Assembly (NCBI GenBank): GCA_021740385.1
Contig: JAIOZY010000007.1
Location: forward strand, 80,676-144,675
From: Prolixibacteraceae bacterium
Lineage (GTDB): Bacteria; Bacteroidota; Bacteroidia; Bacteroidales; Prolixibacteraceae
DNA: 64,000 nucleotides
Reading direction: 5' to 3'
Part shown: positions 1-8,691 of the stretch, piece after piece
Layout: each line of letters opens with the position of its first letter
How positions within the stretch are numbered: the stretch's first letter is position 1
The notes under the pieces: generated by a model
What the model saw: only the letters and a program-made list of their open reading frames with translations
The model's database searches: none
What the model was told of the DNA's origin: nothing
Program-made: the position numbers and the translations under genes

Positions 1-986
1 TAAAAGAACAAATCATTCTTGCACAGGGCGAACTCATTTCCACGGCTTTGTTTACTTATCTTTTACAGGAAAAAGGTGTTAAAACCGCCTTGCTTCCTTC
101 GCTCGATTTTATGCGGATTAATGAAGACAAACAGGCCGACCTGGATATGATTAAGGAGCTGATAAAACCCATCCTTGATAAGGCCGGACAGCAGGAGGTT
201 TTTATTGCCCAGGGGTATATTTGCCGCAACGCAAAGGGCGATATTGACAACCTGCAACGTGGGGGGAGCGATTATACTGCAACATTATTAGGCGCAGCCC
301 TCGGTGCTGTTGAGGTTCAAATCTGGACAGATATCGACGGTTTCCATAATAACGACCCGCGTTATGTCGATAACACAAAACGCATCGATAACCTTTTGTT
401 TGTTGAAGCTGCCGAGTTGGCTTATTTCGGGGCAAAAATTTTACACCCGTTAACAATATTGCCTGCAAAAGATGCCAACATTCCTGTAAGGCTTAAAAAC
501 ACGATGGACCCGCAGGGTGAAGGCACATTAATTTCGAACGAAACAACCATTTCGGGGTTGAAAGCAGTGGCTGCAAAAGACGGTATTACATCCATACGGA
601 TAATTTCGGACCGCATGCTTATGGCTTATGGTTTTTTACGGACTGTTTTCGATATTTTTGAAAAATATAAAACCTCAATCGATATCATTACAACCTCGGA
701 GGTAGCCATATCCTTAAGTATCGATAATGATAAGAACCTCAAAGAAATTCTTGCCGAGTTAAATAACTTTGGACAGGTTGAAGTTGAAACCGATTACTCT
801 ATTGTTTGTGTTGTTGGCGATATGGTATCGGAGGAAAAAGTATTTTCAAAACAAGTTTTCAGCACACTTGAGGGCATACCGGTAAGGATGATATCGTATG
901 GCGGCAGCCGTTATAACATTTCTATCCTGATAAAATCGAAGTACAAAAAAGAAACTCTTCAACGGCTTAATAAGTTGTTCGATTAG
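1..986 (+). CDS. lysC: Aspartate kinase, C-terminal ~327 residues (5' end outside window)
   Basis: The frame is open from base 3 and the N-terminus lies upstream of the window. Aspartate kinase phosphorylates aspartate at the first step towards lysine, threonine and methionine. The visible part begins in the kinase domain with a GELIST motif, followed by the RGGSDYTATLLGAAL aspartate/ATP-binding segment and the WTDIDGF motif. A regulatory ACT region follows, with SDRMLMAYGFL and the EVAISLSID segment. The protein ends after the ACT repeats, so it is a monofunctional kinase and not a ThrA fusion. The next gene is convergent. Confidence 0.95.
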   Translation, partial: KEQIILAQGELISTALFTYLLQEKGVKTALLPSLDFMRINEDKQADLDMIKELIKPILDKAGQQEVFIAQGYICRNAKGDIDNLQRGGSDYTATLLGAALGAVEVQIWTDIDGFHNNDPRYVDNTKRIDNLLFVEAAELAYFGAKILHPLTILPAKDANIPVRLKNTMDPQGEGTLISNETTISGLKAVAAKDGITSIRIISDRMLMAYGFLRTVFDIFEKYKTSIDIITTSEVAISLSIDNDKNLKEILAELNNFGQVEVETDYSIVCVVGDMVSEEKVFSKQVFSTLEGIPVRMISYGGSRYNISILIKSKYKKETLQRLNKLFD

Positions 987-1012
987 CCCACAGGAGAAGG
1001 TTTTGACAACGG

Positions 1013-2653
1013 TTACCAAAAAACAGTATCGATAACCTTGCCGCTGTTTTTATCGGGCGGCAGGGTTTTAATAATTTTTGAAACCGTTGGGACAATATCG
1101 GTAATTTCGACACTACCCGAAATTTCGCCGGGACGTATAGCCGACCCGTAAAAAATAACGGGTACCTGCGATATTCCGCTGTAATCAACTTCATGGTATT
1201 TGTAGGTAGGGTAGCATCCTTCTTCAAGCAAAATAACGACATCGCCCGAACGCTGAACACAATAACTGTTTTCGATTGACCGGAACCGCGGGTTGTCGAG
1301 GTTTCCTTTTTCAATAGCCTGCGCGGGAAGTGCTGCTTTTATCCCTTCAAACTGGTTAAGAAAAAGGGCTGCTTTTTCCTGCATTTCATCAAGGGATTTG
1401 CTCTTGGCATCAATCAAATTGTGGTTTAAATAAACCTGTTCTTCATTATAACCTACAAGCCATTCTCCTGTCCCATAAAGTGCGTGAAGATAGGCATTTA
1501 ATAGTGCCATGGCACTTTGTGGTGAAAATTCACGGGCATCAAAATTCATCTCTTCTTTTAAAAAATCGATGTTGTAATTGCACGTTGAAGCGGCCGTTAA
1601 AAAAACCAGGTAATTATCTTTGCCCATTTTATCGTCGAGGTAATTTAACAATGAGGCGATGTCCTGATCCAGCCTGAGATAATGATCGTGCATTTCGGTT
1701 GAACCCGGCCCAAACCATTTGTTGGCAAACCCCATTGAAGCGAAATTAATCGACAATAAATCGGGATGGTCATCGTTTCCCAGCCCTTCATTATGAATGA
1801 GTTGAACGGCAAAGTCGCGAATGAGTTTGTTTCCCCAGGGGGTTATGTTTAGTACCTCGTATTCATGTTGTAACATGATGCTCAGTTTTGACATGCTGTA
1901 CGGAAAGGTGTTCCATTTGTTCCAGTACCCTTTTTCCAGAATGTAATCGTCGCCGTAACCAGCATCGTAACTGCCCTTTGGTAACAGTAAATCCCATTCG
2001 CGCTCAAGGTACATTTCGGCCATTTTTTTATTGTTGAAAATCCTGATCCAGTCAGGAAAAGTATCGATGTAATATGATGAGGAGATGATATTGCCCGATG
2101 TTTTGTCGTACCAGAATGCGCCGTTGGCTGCATGTCCGGCACTGAAAATTGCCGGGCCGGGGTTGAGTGATACCGAAAAAACTTTCGATTTGAAGTTGCT
2201 GTTTTGTCGCAACACATCGCCCAGGGTATAAACTTTTAGATGGCTGGCCGAAGCATTTCCTTCGTTTGAGTCGCTACCGAGGGTGAGGTAATAATCGTCG
2301 CGGTAACAGTGTGTGTATTCTTCGGAAAGTTGTTTGTACCATTTTTCGGCTATAATACCGTGTTGTGCCGGGTATGTGCCTGTAAAAACCGAAGCGGTAA
2401 CCGATGAACTGTTGATGTTATGCATGTCCAAACGGCCATTCAGTGTGTATGCCCCGTTGGAAATGAGTCGTTTAAGCCCTCCCTGCTGAAATGTATCCCA
2501 GTAGCGGGTCAGGTAATCCGATCGTAAATGCTCAATGGTAATACCAACAACCAGTTTTGGCGTTTGTGGCGTGGAAATAATGTTGTTTTGTGCCCGGCAA
2601 AAATGAACCGAAAGGGCAAGTATAACCGATATAATAATTATTTTGCGAACCAT
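1013..2653 (-). CDS. Alkaline-phosphatase-superfamily protein with lost catalytic residues (probable pseudoenzyme)
   Basis: A 546-residue protein with a signal peptide (residues 1-21), so exported. It keeps the fold landmarks of PafA-like phosphatases/phosphodiesterases: LVVGITIEHLRSDYL (34-48), the FTGTYPAQHGI segment (90-100), SAGHAANGAFWYD (171-183) and the YLRLDQDIASLLNYLD helix (325-340). Compared from memory with PafA, the active-site positions are changed. The metal Asp after VVG is Glu41; the nucleophile Thr region reads NSSSVTAS; the Lys-Asp-Arg element reads NPG (164-166); the Asp/His pair of the TDYIGH motif is Gly308/Lys312; the Asp-His of SADHG is Ala355/Ser356. I infer a structural or binding role. 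It converges on the aspartate kinase gene. Confidence 0.85.
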   Translation of the reverse strand: MVRKIIIISVILALSVHFCRAQNNIISTPQTPKLVVGITIEHLRSDYLTRYWDTFQQGGLKRLISNGAYTLNGRLDMHNINSSSVTASVFTGTYPAQHGIIAEKWYKQLSEEYTHCYRDDYYLTLGSDSNEGNASASHLKVYTLGDVLRQNSNFKSKVFSVSLNPGPAIFSAGHAANGAFWYDKTSGNIISSSYYIDTFPDWIRIFNNKKMAEMYLEREWDLLLPKGSYDAGYGDDYILEKGYWNKWNTFPYSMSKLSIMLQHEYEVLNITPWGNKLIRDFAVQLIHNEGLGNDDHPDLLSINFASMGFANKWFGPGSTEMHDHYLRLDQDIASLLNYLDDKMGKDNYLVFLTAASTCNYNIDFLKEEMNFDAREFSPQSAMALLNAYLHALYGTGEWLVGYNEEQVYLNHNLIDAKSKSLDEMQEKAALFLNQFEGIKAALPAQAIEKGNLDNPRFRSIENSYCVQRSGDVVILLEEGCYPTYKYHEVDYSGISQVPVIFYGSAIRPGEISGSVEITDIVPTVSKIIKTLPPDKNSGKVIDTVFW

Positions 2654-2689
2654 ATAATAAAATTATTTTGCCAAATGTATAAAATAACA

Positions 2690-2830
2690 GATTCCAAATC
2701 CCAAAAACCAAATCACAAATTTCAAATTCCACCCCGAAGCTTCGGGGCCAAATCCCAAAAACCCGCTTTCGTCTTTGATTATCATCGCGACTATGGCGGG
2801 CAAAGCAAATTCCCAACTTCCTTAATACAA
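2690..2830. repeat. Intergenic repeat-like segment with a 16-bp perfect palindrome
   Basis: This non-coding stretch contains tandem-like AAATCCCAAAAACC/AAATCACAAATTTC text and the perfect palindrome CCCCGAAGCTTCGGGG (about 2733-2748). A CTATGGCGGGC segment near 2790 matches, in inverted orientation, the ACCCGCCATAG segment downstream of rplI (about 4148). It is probably an interspersed palindromic repeat. Confidence 0.5.
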
Positions 2831-2856
2831 TTCACACAATGAAAGTCGCAGTTTAA

Positions 2857-2887
2857 TTTGATAATAAGGAATTTATTTCTAATTTTG
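2857..2887 (+). promoter_or_regulatory. Bacteroidota-type promoter of the rpsF operon
   Basis: A TTTG element (2857-2860) is followed after 19 nt by TAATTTTG (2880-2887). This fits the Bacteroidota sigma-ABfr consensus TTTG-N17-21-TAnnTTTG. It sits about 105 nt before the rpsF start. Confidence 0.75.
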
Positions 2888-2892
2888 CGCCT

Positions 2893-2946
2893 CAATTCCG
2901 CTGAATCCATGTAACCGATTATTTACCGGTCGATTACGCGGAGTTG
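2893..2946 (+). promoter_or_regulatory. Structured rpsF leader, candidate S6:S18 autoregulatory element
   Basis: CAATTCCGC (2893-2901) pairs with GCGGAGTTG (2938-2946) in a 9-bp stem with one G-U pair. An inner GTA/TAC and ACCG/CGGT stem encloses a 9-nt loop. The structure lies between the promoter and the rpsF start. Leaders that bind the S6:S18 complex through a CCG-containing bulge are known ahead of rpsF in many bacteria, and CCG trinucleotides are present here. The assignment to that family is inferred. Confidence 0.5.
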
Positions 2947-2992
2947 GAGAAAAATAATAATTATAATTTAAAAATTTTTAAAAGGTAAATTT

Positions 2993-3343
2993 ATGTTGAA
3001 CCAGTACGAAACTGTACTTATCGCTACACCAGTATTGTCGGAAGCACAATTCAAGGAAGTAATCGATAAGTTTGGTGAAATGGTTAAGGCCAATGGCGGA
3101 GAGATCATTCACCAGGAAGATTGGGGGCTTAAAAAGCTTGCTTATCCGATTCAAAAAAAATCCACCGGATTTTATCACCTGCTTGAGTTTAAGGCAGAAC
3201 CATCGTTTATTGAGAAGCTCGAACTTGAATACCGCCGCGATGAGCGCGTTATCAGGTTTTTGACCTTCAAACTCGACAAACATGCTGTTGAGTACAGCGA
3301 GAAACGACGTAATAAAGTTAAAGCTAAAGCAGAGGAGAATTAA
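2993..3343 (+). CDS. rpsF: 30S ribosomal protein S6
   Basis: A 116-residue protein, typical S6 length plus a short basic tail. The [13 protein letters not shown] start, the [11 protein letters not shown] segment and the [18 protein letters not shown] segment are diagnostic. S6 binds 16S rRNA with S18 in the platform of the small subunit. It is the first gene of rpsF-rpsR-rplI, 2 nt before rpsR, with its own promoter and a structured leader. Confidence 0.98.
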   Translation: MLNQYETVLIATPVLSEAQFKEVIDKFGEMVKANGGEIIHQEDWGLKKLAYPIQKKSTGFYHLLEFKAEPSFIEKLELEYRRDERVIRFLTFKLDKHAVEYSEKRRNKVKAKAEEN

Positions 3344-3345
3344 CC

Positions 3346-3615
3346 ATGGCAGCAAATCAATCAGAGATCAGATATTTAACCCCGCCAACCGTAGAGATCA
3401 AAAAGAAAAAATACTGCCGTTTTAAAAAGAACGGTATCAAGTATGTCGATTACAAGGATCCGGAATTTCTGAAAAAGTTCTTAAACGAGCAGGGTAAAAT
3501 TTTGCCCCGCCGTATTACCGGTACATCATTAAAGTATCAACGTAAAGTATCACAGGCAATTAAGCGTGCACGTCACCTTGCATTACTGCCTTATGTAACC
3601 GATTTAATGAAATAG
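3346..3615 (+). CDS. rpsR: 30S ribosomal protein S18
   Basis: An 89-residue protein with the S18 core: [19 protein letters not shown], then [23 protein letters not shown] and [12 protein letters not shown]. It forms a heterodimer with S6 on 16S rRNA helices 22/23. It starts 2 nt after the rpsF stop codon, so translational coupling is likely. Confidence 0.98.
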   Translation: MAANQSEIRYLTPPTVEIKKKKYCRFKKNGIKYVDYKDPEFLKKFLNEQGKILPRRITGTSLKYQRKVSQAIKRARHLALLPYVTDLMK

Positions 3616-3631
3616 GGAGGAGAACTTAAAG

Positions 3632-4078
3632 ATGGATATTATTTTATTACAAGACGTTCAGCGGCTAGGATCGAAGGACGATATCGTAACAGTGAAAGAC
3701 GGGTACGGGCGCAATTACCTTATACCGCAGGGTATGGCTGTTGTTGCAACCGAATCAGCAAAAAAAGTAATGGCCGAAAATACGCGACAGCGCGCCCACA
3801 AAGAAGCTAAGTTGAAAGACGAAGCCCTTGTTGTGGCCGACAAACTTAAAGAACTGTCGATTACAATTGGTGCAAAAACCAGCACAACCGGTAAAATTTT
3901 TGGTTCGGTCAATAACATTCAACTAGCCGAGGCAATTTCTGAAAAGGGCATTGAAGTTGACCGTAAACAAATTACCATTCCGAAAGACGATGTAAAAGAA
4001 GTTGGTAAACACACGGCGAAAATCAAATTGCATAAAGAAGTTGTTGTCGATTTCGAATTTGATGTAGTATCGGAATAA
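3632..4078 (+). CDS. rplI: 50S ribosomal protein L9
   Basis: A 148-residue protein with the L9 N-terminal domain (MDIILLQDVQRLGSKDDIVTVKDGYGRNYLIPQGMA), the long connecting helix (KKVMAENTRQRAHKEAK) and a C-terminal domain ending in KLHKEVVVDFEFDV. It binds 23S rRNA at the base of the L1 stalk. It is last in the rpsF operon, preceded by a clear GGGAGGAGAA ribosome site and followed by a terminator. Confidence 0.98.
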   Translation: MDIILLQDVQRLGSKDDIVTVKDGYGRNYLIPQGMAVVATESAKKVMAENTRQRAHKEAKLKDEALVVADKLKELSITIGAKTSTTGKIFGSVNNIQLAEAISEKGIEVDRKQITIPKDDVKEVGKHTAKIKLHKEVVVDFEFDVVSE

Positions 4079-4115
4079 ACAGTAAGTAATTCAGTATATT
4101 TTTCAAACAGATATG

Positions 4116-4147
4116 AATCCACCTCTTCCCGGGGTGGATTTTTTTTT
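4116..4147 (+). terminator. Rho-independent terminator of rpsF-rpsR-rplI
   Basis: An 8-bp stem AATCCACC / GGTGGATT (4116-4123, 4133-4140) with a 9-nt loop is followed directly by a run of T. Confidence 0.9.
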
Positions 4148-4196
4148 ACCCGCCATAGCTCCGATGTCAATCGGAGCGAAGGAGGGTTGCCTCCCG
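4148..4196. repeat. REP-like double hairpin
   Basis: ACCCGCCATAG is followed by the hairpin CTCCGAT-GTCA-ATCGGAG (4159-4176) and by GGAGG-GTTG-CCTCC (about 4181-4194). The CCCGCCATAG part recurs inverted near 2790. It is probably an interspersed palindromic element. Confidence 0.5.
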
Positions 4197-4256
4197 TAGT
4201 TTCGAGAATAGATAGGTCAAGAATAGGTGAGATAAGTTTTACATTTGCAAATCAAA

Positions 4257-4640
4257 TCACCGTGTTTTAACGGCAATTGACTCAATCTCAACCAGTGCGC
4301 CCAGCGGTAATTCTTTAACCGCGAAGGCAGCCCTTGCTGGCGGGTTTTCAGGGTAGTATTTTCCGTATACTTCGTTCATGGCCTTGAAATTGGCCATGTC
4401 GCTTAAAAAACAGGTGCTTTTCACAACATCGTTATACGTGTAACCTGCTGCTTTCAATATGGCACCAATGTTTTTCATCACTTGTTCGGTTTGTCCGGTA
4501 ATGCCGCCTTCAGCAACCTTGCCGGTTTGCGGGTTTACGGGTACCTGCCCCGATATAAACAACATCCCGTTAATTTCAACGGCCTGGCTGTATGGCCCAA
4601 TGGCCGAAGGGGCCTCCGTTGTTGCAATGGTTTTCTTCAT
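4257..4640 (-). CDS. ridA: RidA family reactive-intermediate/enamine deaminase
   Basis: A 127-residue protein, standard RidA length. It shows the N-terminal EAPSAIGPYSQAVEING segment, FISGQVPVNPQTG, the VMKNIGAILKAAG helix and the C-terminal PPARAAFAVKELPLGALVEIE motif with the conserved Arg and Glu. RidA hydrolyses reactive enamines/imines released by PLP enzymes such as threonine dehydratase. It ends 90 nt upstream of lptD's stop codon side and shares its strand. RidA-family paralogues differ in substrate, so the exact one is not certain. Confidence 0.93.
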   Translation of the reverse strand: MKKTIATTEAPSAIGPYSQAVEINGMLFISGQVPVNPQTGKVAEGGITGQTEQVMKNIGAILKAAGYTYNDVVKSTCFLSDMANFKAMNEVYGKYYPENPPARAAFAVKELPLGALVEIESIAVKTR

Positions 4641-4730
4641 AATTATTGTTTTTTTAGTGGTTGTTGACTTTTGGCTGTTAGCTACATTTTTTCATTCATG
4701 GGTTATTATCTTTTAAACCTTAAATGGAAT

Positions 4731-7415
4731 TTACTGAAAATCCCGCGAATCTTTCTTGAGTTTCATGAAATCACTCAACATGCTGGCGTTGGCACTGATC
4801 CGGAATGAGTAGTATTGCCTTCGCCCAAAAGGCGAGAAGTCGAACGACATGCTCCAGCAATGCAGGTTTCGGGTTATTGTTGCCTGGGTATGTGTAAATG
4901 TAAAGGCCTCGAGATCGAAACCTGATGAAAAGGTTGCTTTCCATTTATCTGAAAAATCGATGCCGCCGTTAAAGCTAAGGGTTTGGTTTATTTTCGGCTC
5001 ACCACTGAAATTGGTATAACTAATGTTGTAATTGAAACTAAAACGCCAGGGCATATCAAATTCCTGGTAATCGCTGTTTTCAACGGGTTCAATGTTGCTG
5101 TTTTTTCCCTCTTTTTTCTTTTTTTCCTCCCTGTTCTTTTTCATTTTATCGGAACTGAAATTAAAGCCAAAACCGGTACTCAGGTTGGTGATACGCCCCA
5201 GCCGGGCAAGGCCTGTGGCCTGGTTCCACATGTAATACTTCGTTACGTTTCCCCTCTCGTCAAGGGCATAGGGGTTCAGGGTTCCGTTGATGTTCAGTAC
5301 GGTACCGGCAATTTTTGTGCGGGCATTCAGGCTTATGGTCGACAGGTTCATCGAATCGGCAGCAATGTTATATGCTCCGCTGAAGCCAATGTTGTCGAAA
5401 ATGGGTATTTTTTTGAATGGTTCGGTCGATGTAGTGTCCTTGTCGTTGCGGACTTTCATTTCGATATTATTGGTAAGCCCAAAACTGATGGAACCGCTTT
5501 CTCCCTTACCTGTTGAGCCATAAACGCCTCCTTCAAAAATGTTGTATTGTTGCATGTTCCCCAGCGAATCGGTTTGCACCCAATCATAAAAGCCCCAAAA
5601 CGGGTCGCCAAAATCGGGGTGGTAACTAAAGCCCAGTGTGGGGTTCATTTTATGGCGAACGGCCTGAATTTTTGCATCCGGGTTTTTCATTTGGTACATG
5701 CCATACAGGGTTGTACTGGCGCCAATCCCGCCCGAGAATTCATAATTCCGTTTAAAACCGTCGATGGTGTTTTCCTGCACATGCCCCGACACCCATTTTT
5801 GCAGACCGGTTTCGTTATCGGTTATATAATACCCGTCGACCCAGTATTTTTCCTTGTGTTCGAAAAACCATGTTTCGCGGTAGCTTATTGAGGGAGTAAC
5901 GTTAATGTGGTTAAACAGCCTGAACGAGGGCAGGGTAATGGGGATGCTGTGGTTCACCCCGTTTTTCCAATCTGAAAGTGGTGTGGAAAGTAACTCCGAT
6001 TCTTTTGCTTTTATGGTGTTTTTCATGTTCATGGTGTACGATATGGAAATGTCTTCCAAAATCCCCTTTTTCCCAACCCTGTTTTTACGCCTGAACGGGT
6101 AAATGGTTCGCATGCTAAAAGTTATTTCGGGCAACGATAGGGAAATGGTCGAATCTCTTGAGTTTTGAGAATGTCTTAAATTTGCCGACATCCTGAAGGG
6201 TGTGCCCAAAAAATCTTTACTTAATGAAATGCTCGACGATTTGCTGTTGGTTAAATAATTCTCGTGGTTGTCGTATTCATTCATTTTATCGTAGCCACTG
6301 GTTGAAATATTCACGTTTGCCGAAAATTTAAACGAGGGGTTTGCTTTGGCATCCTGGCTGTGGTTCAATTTTATCGAAAAGTTTGTTCCGGCTTTCTGGT
6401 TTATTCCCTCTATTCCGGTTACGTTTTTGTAATAATTAAACGAAAAGCCACCCGAAAATTTGTAACGGAGCCTGTAGCGGCTGCTGAGTCCAACACCCCA
6501 GGTACCTTTCGAATAGATATCGCCGGTAACCGTTACGTCAAAATAGTCGGAAGCGGCCCAGTAAAATCCAGCACCTTTAAGCCCAAACCCATACTCTTTT
6601 TCATCGGTAAATTCGGGAACGATAATACCCGAACTGTATGTTTTGTTAAACGTAGGGATATAGCCGTAGGGAAGTATCGGAAAGTAGAGGGGGAAGTCTT
6701 CTATTACTATGTACGAAGGGCCTGCAATAATGGCTTTTTTCCCAATTACTTTACCCTTGGTAATTTTAAGGTAAAAATGGGGGTGTTCGGCATCGCAGGT
6801 TGAATATTTCCCGTCGGCCATGCAAAAAACCTCTTTGCTCAGCATTTTGGCTTTCGCGCTGTGAACAATGCCATCCTGTTCTTCGGTAACCACCTCTTCA
6901 GCAAACCCTTTCCCGGTATCGAAATTATACCTGAGTGTTTTGCTGTCGAATTCCTCTTCGCCCTCTTTAAAATGCGGCTTACCCAGCAAAGTGCCGGTCG
7001 AATCGGGCAGGCCGCTGGCAAATATTTCACGTTTGTTAAAATTTACCGATATGTAATTGGCCGTTAGTTCAATACTGCCGTATGTGATGCTTGCATCGCC
7101 ATACAGGTAAACAATTTGCTCGCCATTTTCAAACGATATCGACATTGAATCGGTTGAATTGTAGTCGATGGGGTTGTCGATGAATGTTTTTGGCTGCTTT
7201 TCAGGTGTGTTCTTCAGGGTATCACTTTGGGTATTCAGCGTATCGGCCAACGCCGATTGGTTCTCCGGGGTCGGTTCTTTATATAACAGACTGTCTGGTG
7301 CGGGTATGGTTTGCAGCGAGTCGGGTACCGTTTGTTGAACCTCGTTTTGTGCGTTAGCAGCCAGGCACAGTGTGATAATTATAATTAGAATAAATATGTG
7401 ACGAAAGTTGGCCAA
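4731..7415 (-). CDS. lptD: LPS assembly outer-membrane protein LptD (OstA)
   Basis: An 894-residue protein with signal peptide 1-22, a Ser/Thr/Pro-rich spacer, an OstA/LptA-like jellyroll (about 95-250; GEQIVYLYGDASITYGSIELTANYI) and a long C-terminal beta-barrel ending in an aromatic residue pattern. LptD with the lipoprotein LptE inserts lipopolysaccharide in the outer leaflet. The sequence matches the divergent Bacteroidota LptD type: a KPHFKEGEEEFDSKTLRYNF segment and a GRRQYYSFRISANASML strand near the end. It is divergent from the amidase gene, with about 157 bp between them for both promoters. Confidence 0.9.
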   Translation of the reverse strand: MANFRHIFILIIIITLCLAANAQNEVQQTVPDSLQTIPAPDSLLYKEPTPENQSALADTLNTQSDTLKNTPEKQPKTFIDNPIDYNSTDSMSISFENGEQIVYLYGDASITYGSIELTANYISVNFNKREIFASGLPDSTGTLLGKPHFKEGEEEFDSKTLRYNFDTGKGFAEEVVTEEQDGIVHSAKAKMLSKEVFCMADGKYSTCDAEHPHFYLKITKGKVIGKKAIIAGPSYIVIEDFPLYFPILPYGYIPTFNKTYSSGIIVPEFTDEKEYGFGLKGAGFYWAASDYFDVTVTGDIYSKGTWGVGLSSRYRLRYKFSGGFSFNYYKNVTGIEGINQKAGTNFSIKLNHSQDAKANPSFKFSANVNISTSGYDKMNEYDNHENYLTNSKSSSISLSKDFLGTPFRMSANLRHSQNSRDSTISLSLPEITFSMRTIYPFRRKNRVGKKGILEDISISYTMNMKNTIKAKESELLSTPLSDWKNGVNHSIPITLPSFRLFNHINVTPSISYRETWFFEHKEKYWVDGYYITDNETGLQKWVSGHVQENTIDGFKRNYEFSGGIGASTTLYGMYQMKNPDAKIQAVRHKMNPTLGFSYHPDFGDPFWGFYDWVQTDSLGNMQQYNIFEGGVYGSTGKGESGSISFGLTNNIEMKVRNDKDTTSTEPFKKIPIFDNIGFSGAYNIAADSMNLSTISLNARTKIAGTVLNINGTLNPYALDERGNVTKYYMWNQATGLARLGRITNLSTGFGFNFSSDKMKKNREEKKKKEGKNSNIEPVENSDYQEFDMPWRFSFNYNISYTNFSGEPKINQTLSFNGGIDFSDKWKATFSSGFDLEAFTFTHTQATITRNLHCWSMSFDFSPFGRRQYYSFRISANASMLSDFMKLKKDSRDFQ

Positions 7416-7572
7416 ATTTCAATTTTTAAAGTCGCTCAAAAATAAATTAAAAAACCGGATCGTTGATAAGAATAAGCCCTATTTTAGTTAAAGTTCATTT
7501 GTTCAAAAAAAAATAACTTTTTACATTTTGAACTATTAATTTAACTTTACCTTCAACAGGATATTATTTAAA

Positions 7573-8691
7573 ATGCGTCAAAAAATGTTAAGAGTGACAA
7601 AAGTTTTTATCCTTATTGTATTTCTGGCCTTTACACTTCAGGTAAATGGCGAGGGTGATGACTATAAATTGAAAACAGTGGTTATTGACCCCGGGCATGG
7701 GGGAATTGACCCCGGTGCAAACATCGGAATTCTATACGAAAAAGACATTGTGCTCCCGGTAGCTTTAAAGGCCGGGCAGTTAATAAAACGTAATTTTCCC
7801 GAAGTAGAAGTGATTTTTACACGCGAAAAGGATGTTTTTGTCCCCCTTTCCGAACGGGCCGATATTGCCAATAAAGCGAAAGCCGACCTTTTTATGTCTA
7901 TCCATATCAATTATTGTTCAACCGAAAGGGTTAATGGGGCCGAAACGTATATTCTGGGACAACACCGCAGCCAGGAAAACCTGGAGGTGGCAAAGATGGA
8001 AAACTCGGTTATTTTACTGGAGGAAGATTATACCACCCGGTATGAAGGTTTTGACCCGACTTCGGCTGAATCGTACATCATGTTTGAAATGATTCAGAAC
8101 CAGTTTCTTGAACAAAGCCGGCTGTTTGCCGAAAAACTGCAGTACCGTTTTGTTAACAGCGCCAAACGTCGCGACAGGGGAGTACGACAGGCCGGTTTTT
8201 TGGTTTTGCGCCGTACAAGCATGCCCAGTGTTTTAGTTGAACTGGGTTTTTTGAGCAACGGCAATGAACAAAAATACCTAAAGTCGAGACGAGGGCAAAA
8301 CGACCTGGCCCAGTCATTGTATGAAGCTTTTTCCGAATACAAAGCACGTTTTGATGAGCGGAACCAGGCCGTTGTGAAGAACGGTGAACAACAGGCACAA
8401 TTTAAAATTTCCAGTTTGCGGAGCGACACCCTTAATGATTTGAGCCAGGCAAAGGGCACGTTGTATGGTATACAAATATTTGCCTCGGGGCAATTTTTCG
8501 ATTCTGGCGATGAGCGGTTTAAATCGGCAGAACCGATTTGCTTCCTGAAAGAAAATGAAATTTACAAGTACATTATTCAGTTAAGCACAGTAAAAGCGGA
8601 GGTGCTTGAATCACTCCATTCTTTAAGGCAAGTTTTTGGCGATTGTTTTCCGGTAAAAATTGAAAATGGCGTAAAAGTTAAGTTTGAATAG
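7573..8691 (+). CDS. N-acetylmuramoyl-L-alanine amidase (Amidase_3), exported
   Basis: A 372-residue protein with signal peptide 1-26. The Amidase_3 zinc hydrolase domain covers about residues 33-255: VVIDPGHGGIDPGA (His ligand), the YEKD glutamate, FTREKDVFVPLSERADIAN, LFMSIHIN (His ligand) and SVLVELGFLSN (catalytic Glu). It cleaves the amide bond between N-acetylmuramic acid and the stem peptide. The C-terminal ~90 residues (LYGIQIFASGQFF onwards) resemble a SPOR-like peptidoglycan-binding fold; this part is inferred. It is divergent from lptD. Confidence 0.95.
   Translation: MRQKMLRVTKVFILIVFLAFTLQVNGEGDDYKLKTVVIDPGHGGIDPGANIGILYEKDIVLPVALKAGQLIKRNFPEVEVIFTREKDVFVPLSERADIANKAKADLFMSIHINYCSTERVNGAETYILGQHRSQENLEVAKMENSVILLEEDYTTRYEGFDPTSAESYIMFEMIQNQFLEQSRLFAEKLQYRFVNSAKRRDRGVRQAGFLVLRRTSMPSVLVELGFLSNGNEQKYLKSRRGQNDLAQSLYEAFSEYKARFDERNQAVVKNGEQQAQFKISSLRSDTLNDLSQAKGTLYGIQIFASGQFFDSGDERFKSAEPICFLKENEIYKYIIQLSTVKAEVLESLHSLRQVFGDCFPVKIENGVKVKFE

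Noticed and set aside
4983..5516. 177-codon plus-strand ORF inside lptD
   Set aside because: Shadow of lptD on the other strand; no family features.
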